Notes under the pieces: generated by a model | What the model saw: only the letters and a program-made list of their open reading frames with translations | Told to the model about the DNA's origin: nothing | The model's database searches: none | Origin: an archaeon | GTDB lineage: Archaea; Altiarchaeota; Altiarchaeia; IMC4; QMZM01 | Length of the DNA: 8,083 nucleotides | Direction: 5' to 3' | NCBI GenBank assembly: GCA_029933895.1 | Contig: JAOZNG010000020.1 | Coordinates: 1 to 8,083 of the forward strand | Shown here: piece after piece, positions 1 to 6,329 of the stretch | Layout of the letters: each line of letters begins with the position of its first letter | How positions within the stretch are numbered: position 1 is the stretch's first letter | Made by a program: the position numbers and the translations under genes

Positions 1-114
1 CTGAGCTTCCTGTTGCTCCTGTCTCTGTTGCTCCTGCATCTGGTTTTGTTGTTGTTGATAAAGCATCTCCTGCATTCTTTTCTTTCTGATGATATCAAGA
101 TCTCTATCAGACAT
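1..114 (-). CDS. PDCD5-family DNA-binding protein, N-terminal part (3' end outside window)
   Basis: This 38-codon open frame starts at the ATG at 112-114 and runs off the left edge without a stop. It begins MSDRDLDIIRKKRMQEM and continues into a glutamine-rich stretch (YQQQQNQMQEQQ and onward). That matches the start of archaeal PDCD5/TFAR19 proteins: a short acidic start, a basic helix, then a Gln/Glu-rich helix before the three-helix core. Archaeal members are small (about 110-120 residues) and are reported to bind double-stranded DNA; their cellular role is unsettled. The start lies 9 nt after the eS19 stop, with a weak AGGATA Shine-Dalgarno-like site inside the end of that gene. The S19e-PDCD5 order is common in archaea, which supports the call. 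The core domain is outside the window, so the family rests on the N-terminus and the neighbour. Confidence 0.78.
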   Translation of the reverse strand, partial: MSDRDLDIIRKKRMQEMLYQQQQNQMQEQQRQEQQEAQ

Positions 115-123
115 TTTGATATA

Positions 124-546
124 TTATCCTGTTTTCTTCAGTATCCTGAGAGATATACTATCGAGGTAAGCCTGCCCCTTCGGGGTTACCTTCCTTCCTT
201 TATCCGCTTTCTCCGTGAAACCTATCCTGTCGAATTCCTGCAATATAGCCCGGATAATCTTCCCACCGCCTTTATAGGATTTCTCGGGCTTAACGCCCTT
301 GTTTTTCCTACCCCCATACATGCCCCTCAGTCTCTGAACACCCACAGGACCCTTCATGTATATCTGCCGCAGGATGGATGCGGAGCGCATCCACCACCAG
401 TTTTCATCATCCGGTTGTCTCTCCCTATGAGCACCTGTTTTGACAAAGGACGCCCAATCAGGCTTTTTTAACCCAATATTGTTTTTTAAATCATCTGCTA
501 CTTCCGGTATAAGCCTTTCTGGTTTAACCTCGTATGGTGTAGCCAT
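124..546 (-). CDS. rps19e: Small ribosomal subunit protein eS19
   Basis: This 140-residue protein of the 30S subunit is shared by archaea and eukaryotes and absent from bacteria. In eukaryotes it is needed for 18S rRNA 3' maturation and sits in the head of the subunit. Family blocks are plain to see: WASFVKTGAHRERQPDD (about residues 31-47), WWWMRSASILRQIYMKGPVG (50-69), the LRGMYGGRKNKGVKPEKS block (73-90), and GRKVTPKGQAYLD near residue 120. Its length is close to the usual 140-150. The ATG lies 2 nt after the ndk stop with only a weak GGA upstream, so translational coupling is likely. The PDCD5-like gene follows 9 nt downstream. Confidence 0.97.
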   Translation of the reverse strand: MATPYEVKPERLIPEVADDLKNNIGLKKPDWASFVKTGAHRERQPDDENWWWMRSASILRQIYMKGPVGVQRLRGMYGGRKNKGVKPEKSYKGGGKIIRAILQEFDRIGFTEKADKGRKVTPKGQAYLDSISLRILKKTG

Positions 547-548
547 CC

Positions 549-977
549 TTAATCCAGTATCTCCTCCTTGTTGAAGAATATAGGTGTCTCATATAAATTT
601 GATTCCTCTGAATCCGAGGCATGCACTACATTATGGGATATATCAGAGGCGTAGTCTCCCCTTATACTGCCCATCTCAGCCTCCATGGGATTTGTAGCAC
701 CAACTATCTTCCGGACCAGCCTTATGCCTTCCCCGATGCCAATGTCTTTTATTTCAATTACCATGGGTACGACAGGTCCTGATGTTACGTACTCTATCAG
801 GTCATCGAAGAATTTCTTTCCCTCATGAACTGCATATAATTTCTTTGCTGTTTCCCTGTTGAGTTGTGTAATCTTCAAGGCCTTAACACTGAAGCCGCAT
901 TTCTCGAATCTGGATATGATTTCTCCTACCAGACCCCTCTCCACACCATCTGGTTTAATAATCACTAGAGTCTTCAT
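549..977 (-). CDS. ndk: Nucleoside diphosphate kinase
   Basis: This 142-residue cytosolic enzyme transfers the gamma-phosphate of ATP to nucleoside diphosphates through a phosphohistidine, balancing NTP and dNTP pools. The N-terminal strand reads TLVIIKPDGVERGLVGEII (residues 3-21), with the nucleotide-binding Lys in IKPDGV. The segment NPMEAEMGSIRGDYA (96-110) matches the family TNPxxAxxGTIRGDF block. The active site is NVVHASDS with catalytic His119, and the C-terminal YETPIFF also fits. Length is typical of the hexameric or tetrameric family. The start codon overlaps the eL24 stop by 4 nt (ATGA) and has no clear Shine-Dalgarno, so it should be translated by coupling. Linkage of ndk to L7Ae-S28e-L24e is a familiar archaeal arrangement. 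Confidence 0.97.
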   Translation of the reverse strand: MKTLVIIKPDGVERGLVGEIISRFEKCGFSVKALKITQLNRETAKKLYAVHEGKKFFDDLIEYVTSGPVVPMVIEIKDIGIGEGIRLVRKIVGATNPMEAEMGSIRGDYASDISHNVVHASDSEESNLYETPIFFNKEEILD

Positions 978-1306
978 TTTTTCTTTTTCTTCATGGATGT
1001 ATCTCCCCTCTTTTTTATTATCTTCTTCTTGGGAGATTTCTTTTTCTCTGCTTCTTTTTTCTTGGCCTCCCCTGATTCCTTCTTTTTTTGTTTCTTACCT
1101 GACTCCTTCCCAGCTGAAACCTTCAGACGAGCATTCTTCTCCTTCCTGTATTCGCTGGTCCACTTAACCCTCCTTGCTTTCCTCCTCAGCTTCAACATGT
1201 TTTTCTCGCATTTATTGCTGCAGAAGTACAGCATGTCTCCTCTGCTTGTGACGTAAATCTTCTCTGTGCCTTTCTCGATATCCGCGTTACAGAAACTACA
1301 CTCCAT
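974..1306 (-). CDS. rpl24e: Large ribosomal subunit protein eL24 with lysine-rich C-terminal tail
   Basis: This 110-residue 50S protein has a treble-clef/zinc-ribbon N-terminal domain with ligands Cys3, Cys6, Cys29 and Cys33 (CSFC and CSNKC). It continues with the conserved LKLRRKARRVKWTSEYRK segment (residues 38-55). The core ends near residue 66. Residues 67-110 are a low-complexity tail of Lys, Glu, Ser and Gly that ends MKKKKK. Archaeal eL24 is usually about 60-70 residues, so this tail is an extension. Eukaryotic eL24 also has a long basic C-terminus, but I see no clear sequence match to it. The start is 4 nt after the eS28 stop, and the stop overlaps the ndk start (ATGA). The core identity is secure; what the tail does is unknown. 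Confidence 0.95.
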   Translation of the reverse strand: MECSFCNADIEKGTEKIYVTSRGDMLYFCSNKCEKNMLKLRRKARRVKWTSEYRKEKNARLKVSAGKESGKKQKKKESGEAKKKEAEKKKSPKKKIIKKRGDTSMKKKKK

Positions 1307-1310
1307 TTTT

Positions 1311-1502
1311 TTAGTTCAGGGGTTTAGCCTCCCTCTCAACCTCCCTCAGGTCGAGTATATCCCCTTCCTGAACAGGGGAGCTGACGTTTCTCCTGATGAC
1401 CCTTCCCTTGGTTTTCCCCTCCAGAATCTTGCACATGACCTGCATCACTTCACCGAAGATACCGGTTCTTCCTATGATCTTAACTACTTCAACCTTGGTC
1501 AT
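1311..1502 (-). CDS. rps28e: Small ribosomal subunit protein eS28
   Basis: This 63-residue OB-fold protein of the 30S subunit is found in archaea and eukaryotes and lies near the mRNA exit region. Its sequence follows the family closely: [20 protein letters not shown] at the start, then [20 protein letters not shown], and the end block [17 protein letters not shown]. Length is normal (about 64-72). The start is 9 nt after the L7Ae stop. The spacer is almost pure A (a run of ten A on this strand at 1504-1513 includes the end of the stop codon), so there is no Shine-Dalgarno of note, and coupling to L7Ae is likely. Confidence 0.97.
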   Translation of the reverse strand: MTKVEVVKIIGRTGIFGEVMQVMCKILEGKTKGRVIRRNVSSPVQEGDILDLREVEREAKPLN

Positions 1503-1511
1503 CTTTTTTTT

Positions 1512-1868
1512 TTACTTCAGTTCTTCAATTTTCTCGAGAACCTCCTTTACCACGTCTTTTGCTTTCCCTTCATCCACAACAGCAGCGGAAGCGCAGGGAA
1601 CGTATATGCCCACGGATTCGCCTATCTCTGCCTTGGGGGCATATATATAAGCTATCTCTTTCTCTTCACATATCATGGGTAAATGCATTACTATCTCTGC
1701 CGGCTTAATGTCTGATCCTATGAGAACAAGCTTTGCCTTACCTCTCTCAACAGCCTTTGTAACCTCGTTGGTTCCTTTCCGTATCTTACCTGAGCTTCTG
1801 GCAATCTCCAGTGCCTCAAGTGCCTTGTCAACAAGCTCTTTGGGAGCTTCAAATTTTACATAACTCAT
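1512..1868 (-). CDS. rpl7ae: Ribosomal protein L7Ae / kink-turn binding protein
   Basis: This 118-residue RNA-binding protein recognises kink-turns. In archaea it is part of the 50S subunit, of box C/D and H/ACA guide RNPs, and of RNase P. The RNA-binding signature is clear: [20 protein letters not shown] (residues 27-46), then [20 protein letters not shown] (48-67), where the GTNE loop and following helix contact the G-A pairs. The hydrophobic loop [14 protein letters not shown] (86-99) is also typical. Length is normal (117-124). It is the first gene of the translation operon, with a strong Shine-Dalgarno (GGAGGTG, 6 nt spacer) that fixes the start. In other archaea L7Ae binds its own leader; whether that holds here is open (see the leader hairpin). 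Confidence 0.97.
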   Translation of the reverse strand: MSYVKFEAPKELVDKALEALEIARSSGKIRKGTNEVTKAVERGKAKLVLIGSDIKPAEIVMHLPMICEEKEIAYIYAPKAEIGESVGIYVPCASAAVVDEGKAKDVVKEVLEKIEELK

Positions 1869-1874
1869 TTACTA

Positions 1875-1881
1875 CACCTCC
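1875..1881 (-). promoter_or_regulatory. Strong Shine-Dalgarno site of the L7Ae operon
   Basis: Read on the minus strand the site is GGAGGTG, complementary to the archaeal 16S rRNA 3' end, with a 6-nt spacer to the L7Ae ATG at 1868. It is the best ribosome binding site in the translation operon; the downstream genes have weak sites or overlapping starts. Its first bases directly abut the 3' arm of a possible hairpin. Confidence 0.8.
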
Positions 1882-1901
1882 AAATCATGCATAGATGACT
1901 T
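1882..1901 (-). promoter_or_regulatory. Possible small hairpin in the L7Ae leader, next to the Shine-Dalgarno
   Basis: On the minus strand AAGTCAT (1901-1895), loop CTATGC (1894-1889) and ATGATTT (1888-1882) can form a 7-bp stem including one G-U pair. It ends exactly where GGAGGTG begins. The stem is AU-rich and weak, so it may be chance. I looked for a kink-turn here because L7Ae is known to bind its own leader in some archaea. The flanking CCAATGAGA and CATGATTTGG are suggestive, but they do not fit the tandem G-A consensus without an extra base. Confidence 0.25.
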
Positions 1902-1940
1902 TCTCATTGGTCTATCTAGAAAACCTGAAGTTAGAGTATA

Positions 1941-1964
1941 CATTATAAGATTCAGCATTTAAAT
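1941..1964 (-). promoter_or_regulatory. Candidate archaeal promoter of the L7Ae operon
   Basis: The 115-nt gap between gltX and L7Ae is AT-rich in its distal half. It holds two TATA-like boxes on the minus strand: ATTTAAAT at 1964-1957 and TTATAATG at 1948-1941. With the usual 24-27 nt to the start site, transcription would begin near 1935 or 1919, giving a leader of about 50-65 nt. No clear purine BRE lets me choose between them. The rest of the gap holds the leader and the Shine-Dalgarno. A promoter is expected here because the operon begins here, although read-through from gltX on the same strand is possible. Confidence 0.45.
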
Positions 1965-1983
1965 AACATCAGATGGCATTGCG

Positions 1984-3675
1984 TCAGGGGTGTGCGAAAT
2001 AGAACACGTGCTTCATCTCGCCAGACGCTGTTTCCCTGGAATCAAGTTTCACGAAACCGAAACGCTCGAACTGTACTACTGCACCTATTTTTATGTTAAC
2101 ACAGGAAGGCTCGCAGAAACCCGAGACCGTTTCCTCCGGCTTTATGACCAACGCCTCCATGTAATCCTGCAGCCAGTGTATTATTGGAACATCAAGGTTT
2201 TTCTCCCCCAAGTAATCAGCTTTCACTTCCCTATCGTTTATCTCCTTGATTTCAATGTTAAAGGCCTCCTTCAGACGTACCTCACCACCCTCCTCCAGCT
2301 CGTCCACATCCTCCCTGGAAACAAAGAGAGTCATTTCCCCATCATCCCTCTCCAGATGGAATTCTCTAACACCTCTCTCAGGGAAGCCTGGATGCAGTGG
2401 TATCCCTACATCCATTTCAGGAGCTCCCTTAACCCTTAATTCCACGGGGTCTGCTACAAAAAAGTACCTGTCGACTCTGGAGTCAAGTATCTTCCTGTTC
2501 TCGGAGTATATGCTCTTTAAACTAAGACTTATGTCGTTTTCTCCCACGCCAAGGTCCAGTATCACTTTCCTTATGGCCTCGCCTGAAATACCCCTCCTCC
2601 TTAACGCTATTATTGTAGGGAGACGGGGGTCACTCCAGTCACAGTATTCTCCTTCCTCGATGGCCTTCCTCAGCTTTGAGGTGCTGAATTTCCCGAACTC
2701 CTCCACCTTAATACGCCCCCAGTGCATTGTCGGAGGATACTCCCAGCTGAAGTATTCATAGATGTATTTCTGCCTTCTCTCGGAGTCAATCAGGTCTTTG
2801 CCTCTGATGATGTGTGTAACTCCAGAGACATGATCCTCTATCGCTGACTCGAAGTCGAGGGTGGGCCATATAATAAACCTGTTGCCCACCAGGGGATGCT
2901 CTCCCTTAACTATCCTGAATGCCACCCAGTCCCTTATCGCAGGGTCCCTGTGTTTCATATCAGTCTTTATCCTTAATACACATTCACCCTCCCCGTAGTC
3001 TCCCTCCAGCATCCCATACCACTGCTTTAGGTTTTCCTTAACGCTTTTATCTCTGTGAGGACATTCTTTTTTGTTATCTTTGTATCTCTTGAATTCACCT
3101 CTCCTGCAGAAGCACATATATGCCTTCCCCAGGCCTATCAGCCGTTCACCGTATTCATAGTAGAGATTTAGTTTCTCTGAGGCATAGATGATTTTGTCAG
3201 GGTAAACCCCCAGCCACTCGCAGTCGTCTAGATACCAGCCGTAGGCCTCTGCTATGGGCTTTTTTGTCTTCGGGTCCGTGTCATCAAACCTGAGGATGAA
3301 TTCGCCGTTGTATCTATCTGCTAAAGTGGAGTTGACTATAATACCTCTCGCGGATCCCAGGGTTGCTGGACCGTTGGGGTTGGGCGCGAACCGCATAACA
3401 ACATTGTTCCCTGCCCCTGGAAGCTCCGGTAAACCCTTCAGTCTGCTTTTCTTCTCTTTCCTGGATTCAGAAGCGTAATGCTTCAGGATTTTCATGGGTG
3501 TTTCGTTAACTCCCTCCACCACATATCTTATCTCCTTTATCAGGGGCTTGATGTTATCTCTTGCCTCAGGCACCTCAGATATGACCTTGCCTAATACAGC
3601 CTTAGAGTCTGCTCTCCCATACTTCAGTCTGTTCCGGACTGCATGTTTCCTTATTACCTCATAGTACTCGCTCAT
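1984..3675 (-). CDS. gltX: Glutamyl-tRNA synthetase, archaeal type
   Basis: This 563-residue cytosolic class I enzyme charges tRNA with glutamate. Archaeal forms are generally non-discriminating and also make Glu-tRNA(Gln) for amidation by GatDE, which is inferred here. An archaeal N-terminal helical extension (residues 1-90) precedes the Rossmann domain. FAPNPNGPATLGSARG (96-111) carries the HIGH signature in the TLGS form that I recall from methanogens. Next come FILRFDDTDPKTKKP (126-140), a Cys/His cluster (CFC at 188-190, CPH at 205-207) that may bind zinc, PTLDFESAIEDHVSGVTHII (271-290), and the KMSKS equivalent STSK at 331-334. The C-terminal half (about 400-563) is the all-beta anticodon-binding region typical of archaeal/eukaryotic enzymes and GlnRS, with VVQFERFGFVKLD near 533-545. 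Length is normal. The ATG lacks a clear Shine-Dalgarno and lies 28 nt from a TATA element, so the mRNA may be leaderless. Confidence 0.96.
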   Translation of the reverse strand: MSEYYEVIRKHAVRNRLKYGRADSKAVLGKVISEVPEARDNIKPLIKEIRYVVEGVNETPMKILKHYASESRKEKKSRLKGLPELPGAGNNVVMRFAPNPNGPATLGSARGIIVNSTLADRYNGEFILRFDDTDPKTKKPIAEAYGWYLDDCEWLGVYPDKIIYASEKLNLYYEYGERLIGLGKAYMCFCRRGEFKRYKDNKKECPHRDKSVKENLKQWYGMLEGDYGEGECVLRIKTDMKHRDPAIRDWVAFRIVKGEHPLVGNRFIIWPTLDFESAIEDHVSGVTHIIRGKDLIDSERRQKYIYEYFSWEYPPTMHWGRIKVEEFGKFSTSKLRKAIEEGEYCDWSDPRLPTIIALRRRGISGEAIRKVILDLGVGENDISLSLKSIYSENRKILDSRVDRYFFVADPVELRVKGAPEMDVGIPLHPGFPERGVREFHLERDDGEMTLFVSREDVDELEEGGEVRLKEAFNIEIKEINDREVKADYLGEKNLDVPIIHWLQDYMEALVIKPEETVSGFCEPSCVNIKIGAVVQFERFGFVKLDSRETASGEMKHVFYFAHP

Positions 3676-3698
3676 TCTTTGTCTTATTTTTATTGGGG

Positions 3699-3707
3699 TT
3701 TATATTA
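3699..3707. promoter_or_regulatory. Shared TATA-like element between divergent gltX and the RibD-like gene
   Basis: The element reads TTTATATTA on the plus strand and TAATATAAA on the minus strand, so it resembles an archaeal TATA box in both directions. Toward gltX its centre is 28 nt from the ATG, which would start transcription about 2-4 nt before the start codon. Toward the plus-strand gene it would give a leader of about 20 nt that includes the GGAGG site. A second AT-rich box at 3722-3730 (AAATATATC) is an alternative for the plus strand. Confidence 0.4.
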
Positions 3708-3740
3708 TTATTAGAAATATCAAATATATCATTTGACTCT

Positions 3741-3745
3741 GGAGG
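3741..3745 (+). promoter_or_regulatory. Shine-Dalgarno site of the RibD-like gene
   Basis: GGAGG followed by AAG lies directly before the ATG at 3749. The spacer is short (3 nt after GGAGG), but the match is strong and it supports this ATG as the start. The protein also begins there at the first strand of its fold. Confidence 0.6.
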
Positions 3746-3748
3746 AAG

Positions 3749-4372
3749 ATGCACATAATCTATAACGCCGTAACCAGCCTGGATGGTAGAACAACCCCGG
3801 GGGGTGTGGACTATGACCTTATGAGCCGGGCTGATAAATACAGAATAAACGAGTTAAGAGGCTCAGTAGATGCCTTGATGACAGACGTTGAGACAATAAA
3901 ACTGAAGGATTCCTCACTGAGTGTGCGGTCCCGGGTTGATGAGCCGATTAAGGTTGTGGTAGATGACAAGGGTGAGATATCAGAGGATGCCAGGGTTTTC
4001 CAGGGGGATGGAAGGGTTGTTGTTTTCTTCTCGAGGTCTGCTTCAAAGAAGAAGAAAAAAGGGGGGCTGGAGGAGAGAGATAACGTGGAGGTTATTGTTT
4101 CAGGGGATTATGTGGTAAACATCGGCTCTGTGTTAACTGCATTACATAACAGGGGTGTTGAGACTCTATTGGTGGAGAGCTATAACTCCCTTGGCAGGCG
4201 GATGCTTAACGAGGGGTTCATAGACGAGCTCTACATCTCCATCATGCCTGTCCTCCTCGGAGAAGGACATACAATATTCGACCGGAAAATCGAGAAAGAA
4301 ATAAGTTTATCCCTGGAGGGAATCCTCCAATACGGCAACCAGGTTATACTACACTATCTGGTCAAGAAATGA
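3749..4372 (+). CDS. RibD C-terminal/dihydrofolate reductase-fold protein, probably a pyrimidine reductase relative
   Basis: This 207-residue protein resembles the archaeal stand-alone RibD-C family. Its best-known members reduce 2,5-diamino-6-ribosylamino-4(3H)-pyrimidinone 5'-phosphate with NAD(P)H in riboflavin and F420 synthesis. Visible family features are the first strand IIYNAVTSLDGRTT (residues 3-16), RINELRGSVDALM (32-44), DSSLSVRSR (54-62), the strand IKVVVDD, and a C-terminal FIDELYISIMPVLLGEGHTIF (157-177). Length suits the family (about 210-230). Two usually glycine-rich sites differ: the expected VGxxT-like turn after the DAxM strand reads TDVET, and the usual VEGGG reads VESYN (142-146). 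A lysine run (100-104) sits in a loop. The gene is divergent from gltX and convergent with the next gene, with 3 nt between the stop codons. The fold is well supported; the substrate, and even reductase activity, are uncertain because of these changes. Confidence 0.72.
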   Translation: MHIIYNAVTSLDGRTTPGGVDYDLMSRADKYRINELRGSVDALMTDVETIKLKDSSLSVRSRVDEPIKVVVDDKGEISEDARVFQGDGRVVVFFSRSASKKKKKGGLEERDNVEVIVSGDYVVNIGSVLTALHNRGVETLLVESYNSLGRRMLNEGFIDELYISIMPVLLGEGHTIFDRKIEKEISLSLEGILQYGNQVILHYLVKK

Positions 4373-4375
4373 TTA

Positions 4376-6328
4376 CTAGCAAGCAGCCATATCCATGGGT
4401 TTAGCCTCCTTTGTGGCTGTTGATATCACTGGACATCCGGTGTGAGCTACCTTCAGGGTAGCATTCACGTCATCATTTTTGAAAACAAGATCTGGTATGG
4501 TGTAATTGTAGATTCCCTGACTTACATTATTCATAACCCCGCTTACGAACTCGGATCCATAATCTATATCTATCTGTGGACTGGTTGATACATTAATCAA
4601 TCCCCCGGTGGTGTTATAAACCCAAAGCCAGTATGTCACATTATAGTCGTCTGGCGGATTAGTCAGTATGCTACAGTTTACTGCAACCAGGGAGTTAGGG
4701 CATCCCTCAGGGCATGTGGGGCAGTCTGCTGGACAGGAACCGCAGTCTTCATCTGTGTTGCAGGTTCCGTCGCCGCAGCATCCTGATGCGTTAGCACATT
4801 CCGTGTCTACCTCGTATTTGTATGCATGAGGGCAGTCCAGGTTGAAGGGGTAGCCTTCTCCCTCACATACTCCAAGAGCCTCGCATCCGCCGCTGTTGGT
4901 CCAGTAGAGGTAGTCCATCCAGCTGTAGGTGTCGTTGGGGGTTATGCTGTATTCTTCCAGCGTGTAAGGACTTATAAGGGACTCTATTCCTATCAAGGTA
5001 TTATTGAATGTCCGGTTCGCCTGCTGCTTATAATTGTTTGATAAATAAAGACGCCCATCCAGGCGGTCGAAAAACGACGGAGCGTTAGGTTTCCCCCCAC
5101 CTCCACAGAACATATTATAACTTTCATTCACATCACTCACCTGATAACAGGATGTGTTAATGGATGCACTATTGAATCCAATCAAAACCTGGTGGATGCC
5201 ACATCCCTCAACGGTCTTTATGACTATACATGTCTGATTGGTTGTTATATTACCATCATCACACCCAGGTGGTCTAGTGCATCCACCTCCGGGGCCGTGA
5301 CTTGTGACGTTGTCCTTCTTACACGTGTTAGTAACCCAGGGTATGGTGATGTTGCATTTGTTCGTGAAACTGTTAAGGTCATTGTTAAAGTAGTCTACTA
5401 CTCCAGCGAAGTGATGGTCTGCGCTTGCGTTAAAGCATTTTTGCTCCACAGTATTACAGCTACCAGCGCCCTTATCTATCACAAGAATCTTGTCGTCGAC
5501 CTCGGCCCCGTGGTCGGTGCAGTAGGTTCCCGTAGCCGAGGAGATTTGAGAGTAGAATAATACCGTTCCTGAAGCGATGCCATTGCTCAGATTAGTGCGG
5601 CTGCATCCTGCCACCACATCTTGATCTATCTCTGTGGAGCAGTTTATGATGTATTTGCTTACTCTGCCCTCCGTGTTCAGGGGATAGAGCGGGTCCTCCA
5701 GACCTATTATGGAGCTGTTGGATTGAATAACCTCTGAGGAGTCCTCATAGAAACAGAGTTCGCCTTCATCCCATATCTGCATTCTCAGAGAGGATATTGT
5801 GGCGAAACTCCACGCATCCCTTGGTAAGACCCTGATCTCCCTCAATGAGAGGTTCATGGTGAAGTGCGTGTCCTCCCCGGCATTCTCCATTTTATCCATC
5901 CACAGGGGGAAGGTATGGTTCTGCATATAAGGAACTATCTCACCATGTAATGTACCGCACACCATCAATTCAGCTAATGCCGCCTCCGCCCCGGTCTCCC
6001 TGAACTCTATACTCCCACATCCATCATACTCGCAGTTAACACTACAGTTGAATTCATATCCCTCCAAACCCTCACCGGAGGTGACGACATCGCTTATGGC
6101 ATAGATAGCCGCTCTCCTCCCGAATATGACCATAGCCCTCATCATGTCTTTTCTCACATCCTCGACGAAGTAATACAGGCGCTCACATCTAGTCCTCCCC
6201 AGAACGTCATTAACCCTCTCCTTAGAGTAGCTGATGTGAAACGTTATGAAATAAATCAAGGGAATAATCAGCAGTATAGTAATCAACGTGAAAAAAATCC
6301 CTTTCCTGTTCATCTTGGTAAAACCCAT
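4376..6328 (-). CDS. Membrane-anchored, cysteine-rich, probably N-glycosylated surface protein
   Basis: This 650-residue protein belongs to no family I can name. Residues 6-33 (MNRKGIFF, then a hydrophobic run to FITF) form one membrane segment after a short positive N-terminus. RKG before the hydrophobic run recalls class III (type IV pilin-like) signals, so prepilin-type cleavage after Gly10 is possible. The rest should lie outside the cell: it has many cysteines and about two dozen N-x-S/T sequons. Residues 206-220 (IIGLEDPLYPLNTEG), the ILVIDKGAGSC stretch near 281 and a following HHFAGVVDY recall other archaeal surface proteins found beside VWA genes. Residues 511-543 are a dense Cys cluster (CCGDGTC, then DCGSCPADC). 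About 548-635 looks like a beta-sandwich. The first ATG is chosen because AGGAG lies 4 nt upstream; the second Met (codon 6) has no such site. It starts 1 nt after the VWA gene stop and is therefore coupled to it. Confidence 0.75.
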   Translation of the reverse strand: MGFTKMNRKGIFFTLITILLIIPLIYFITFHISYSKERVNDVLGRTRCERLYYFVEDVRKDMMRAMVIFGRRAAIYAISDVVTSGEGLEGYEFNCSVNCEYDGCGSIEFRETGAEAALAELMVCGTLHGEIVPYMQNHTFPLWMDKMENAGEDTHFTMNLSLREIRVLPRDAWSFATISSLRMQIWDEGELCFYEDSSEVIQSNSSIIGLEDPLYPLNTEGRVSKYIINCSTEIDQDVVAGCSRTNLSNGIASGTVLFYSQISSATGTYCTDHGAEVDDKILVIDKGAGSCNTVEQKCFNASADHHFAGVVDYFNNDLNSFTNKCNITIPWVTNTCKKDNVTSHGPGGGCTRPPGCDDGNITTNQTCIVIKTVEGCGIHQVLIGFNSASINTSCYQVSDVNESYNMFCGGGGKPNAPSFFDRLDGRLYLSNNYKQQANRTFNNTLIGIESLISPYTLEEYSITPNDTYSWMDYLYWTNSGGCEALGVCEGEGYPFNLDCPHAYKYEVDTECANASGCCGDGTCNTDEDCGSCPADCPTCPEGCPNSLVAVNCSILTNPPDDYNVTYWLWVYNTTGGLINVSTSPQIDIDYGSEFVSGVMNNVSQGIYNYTIPDLVFKNDDVNATLKVAHTGCPVISTATKEAKPMDMAAC

Positions 6329-6329
6329 T

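Noticed and set aside
13..471. Open frames on the plus strand opposite eS19, ndk, eL24, L7Ae and gltX
   Set aside because: They are mirror frames of strongly conserved minus-strand genes, have no recognisable domains, and are rich in Ser, Leu and Phe as expected from antisense of Lys/Glu codons.
974..990. Possible -1 frameshift on the A-run joining eL24 to ndk
   Set aside because: A slip on the six A residues would enter the ndk frame, but the heptamer is not a full slippery site and the ATGA overlap explains ndk translation by ordinary coupling.
1879..1910. Kink-turn or box C/D-like RNA in the L7Ae leader
   Set aside because: CCAATGAGA and CATGATTTGG are suggestive, but the tandem G-A pairs need an extra unpaired base and box D is AUGA rather than CUGA; only a simple hairpin is listed.
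3345..3370. Apparent loss of the HIGH signature in glutamyl-tRNA synthetase (TLGS instead)
   Set aside because: I recall the same TLGS form, with STSK for KMSKS, from methanogen enzymes, so it is a lineage variant and not a defect.
4340..4400. Terminator between the convergent RibD-like and surface-protein genes
   Set aside because: Only 3 nt separate the stop codons, and I see no T-rich tract or strong hairpin in either direction close by.
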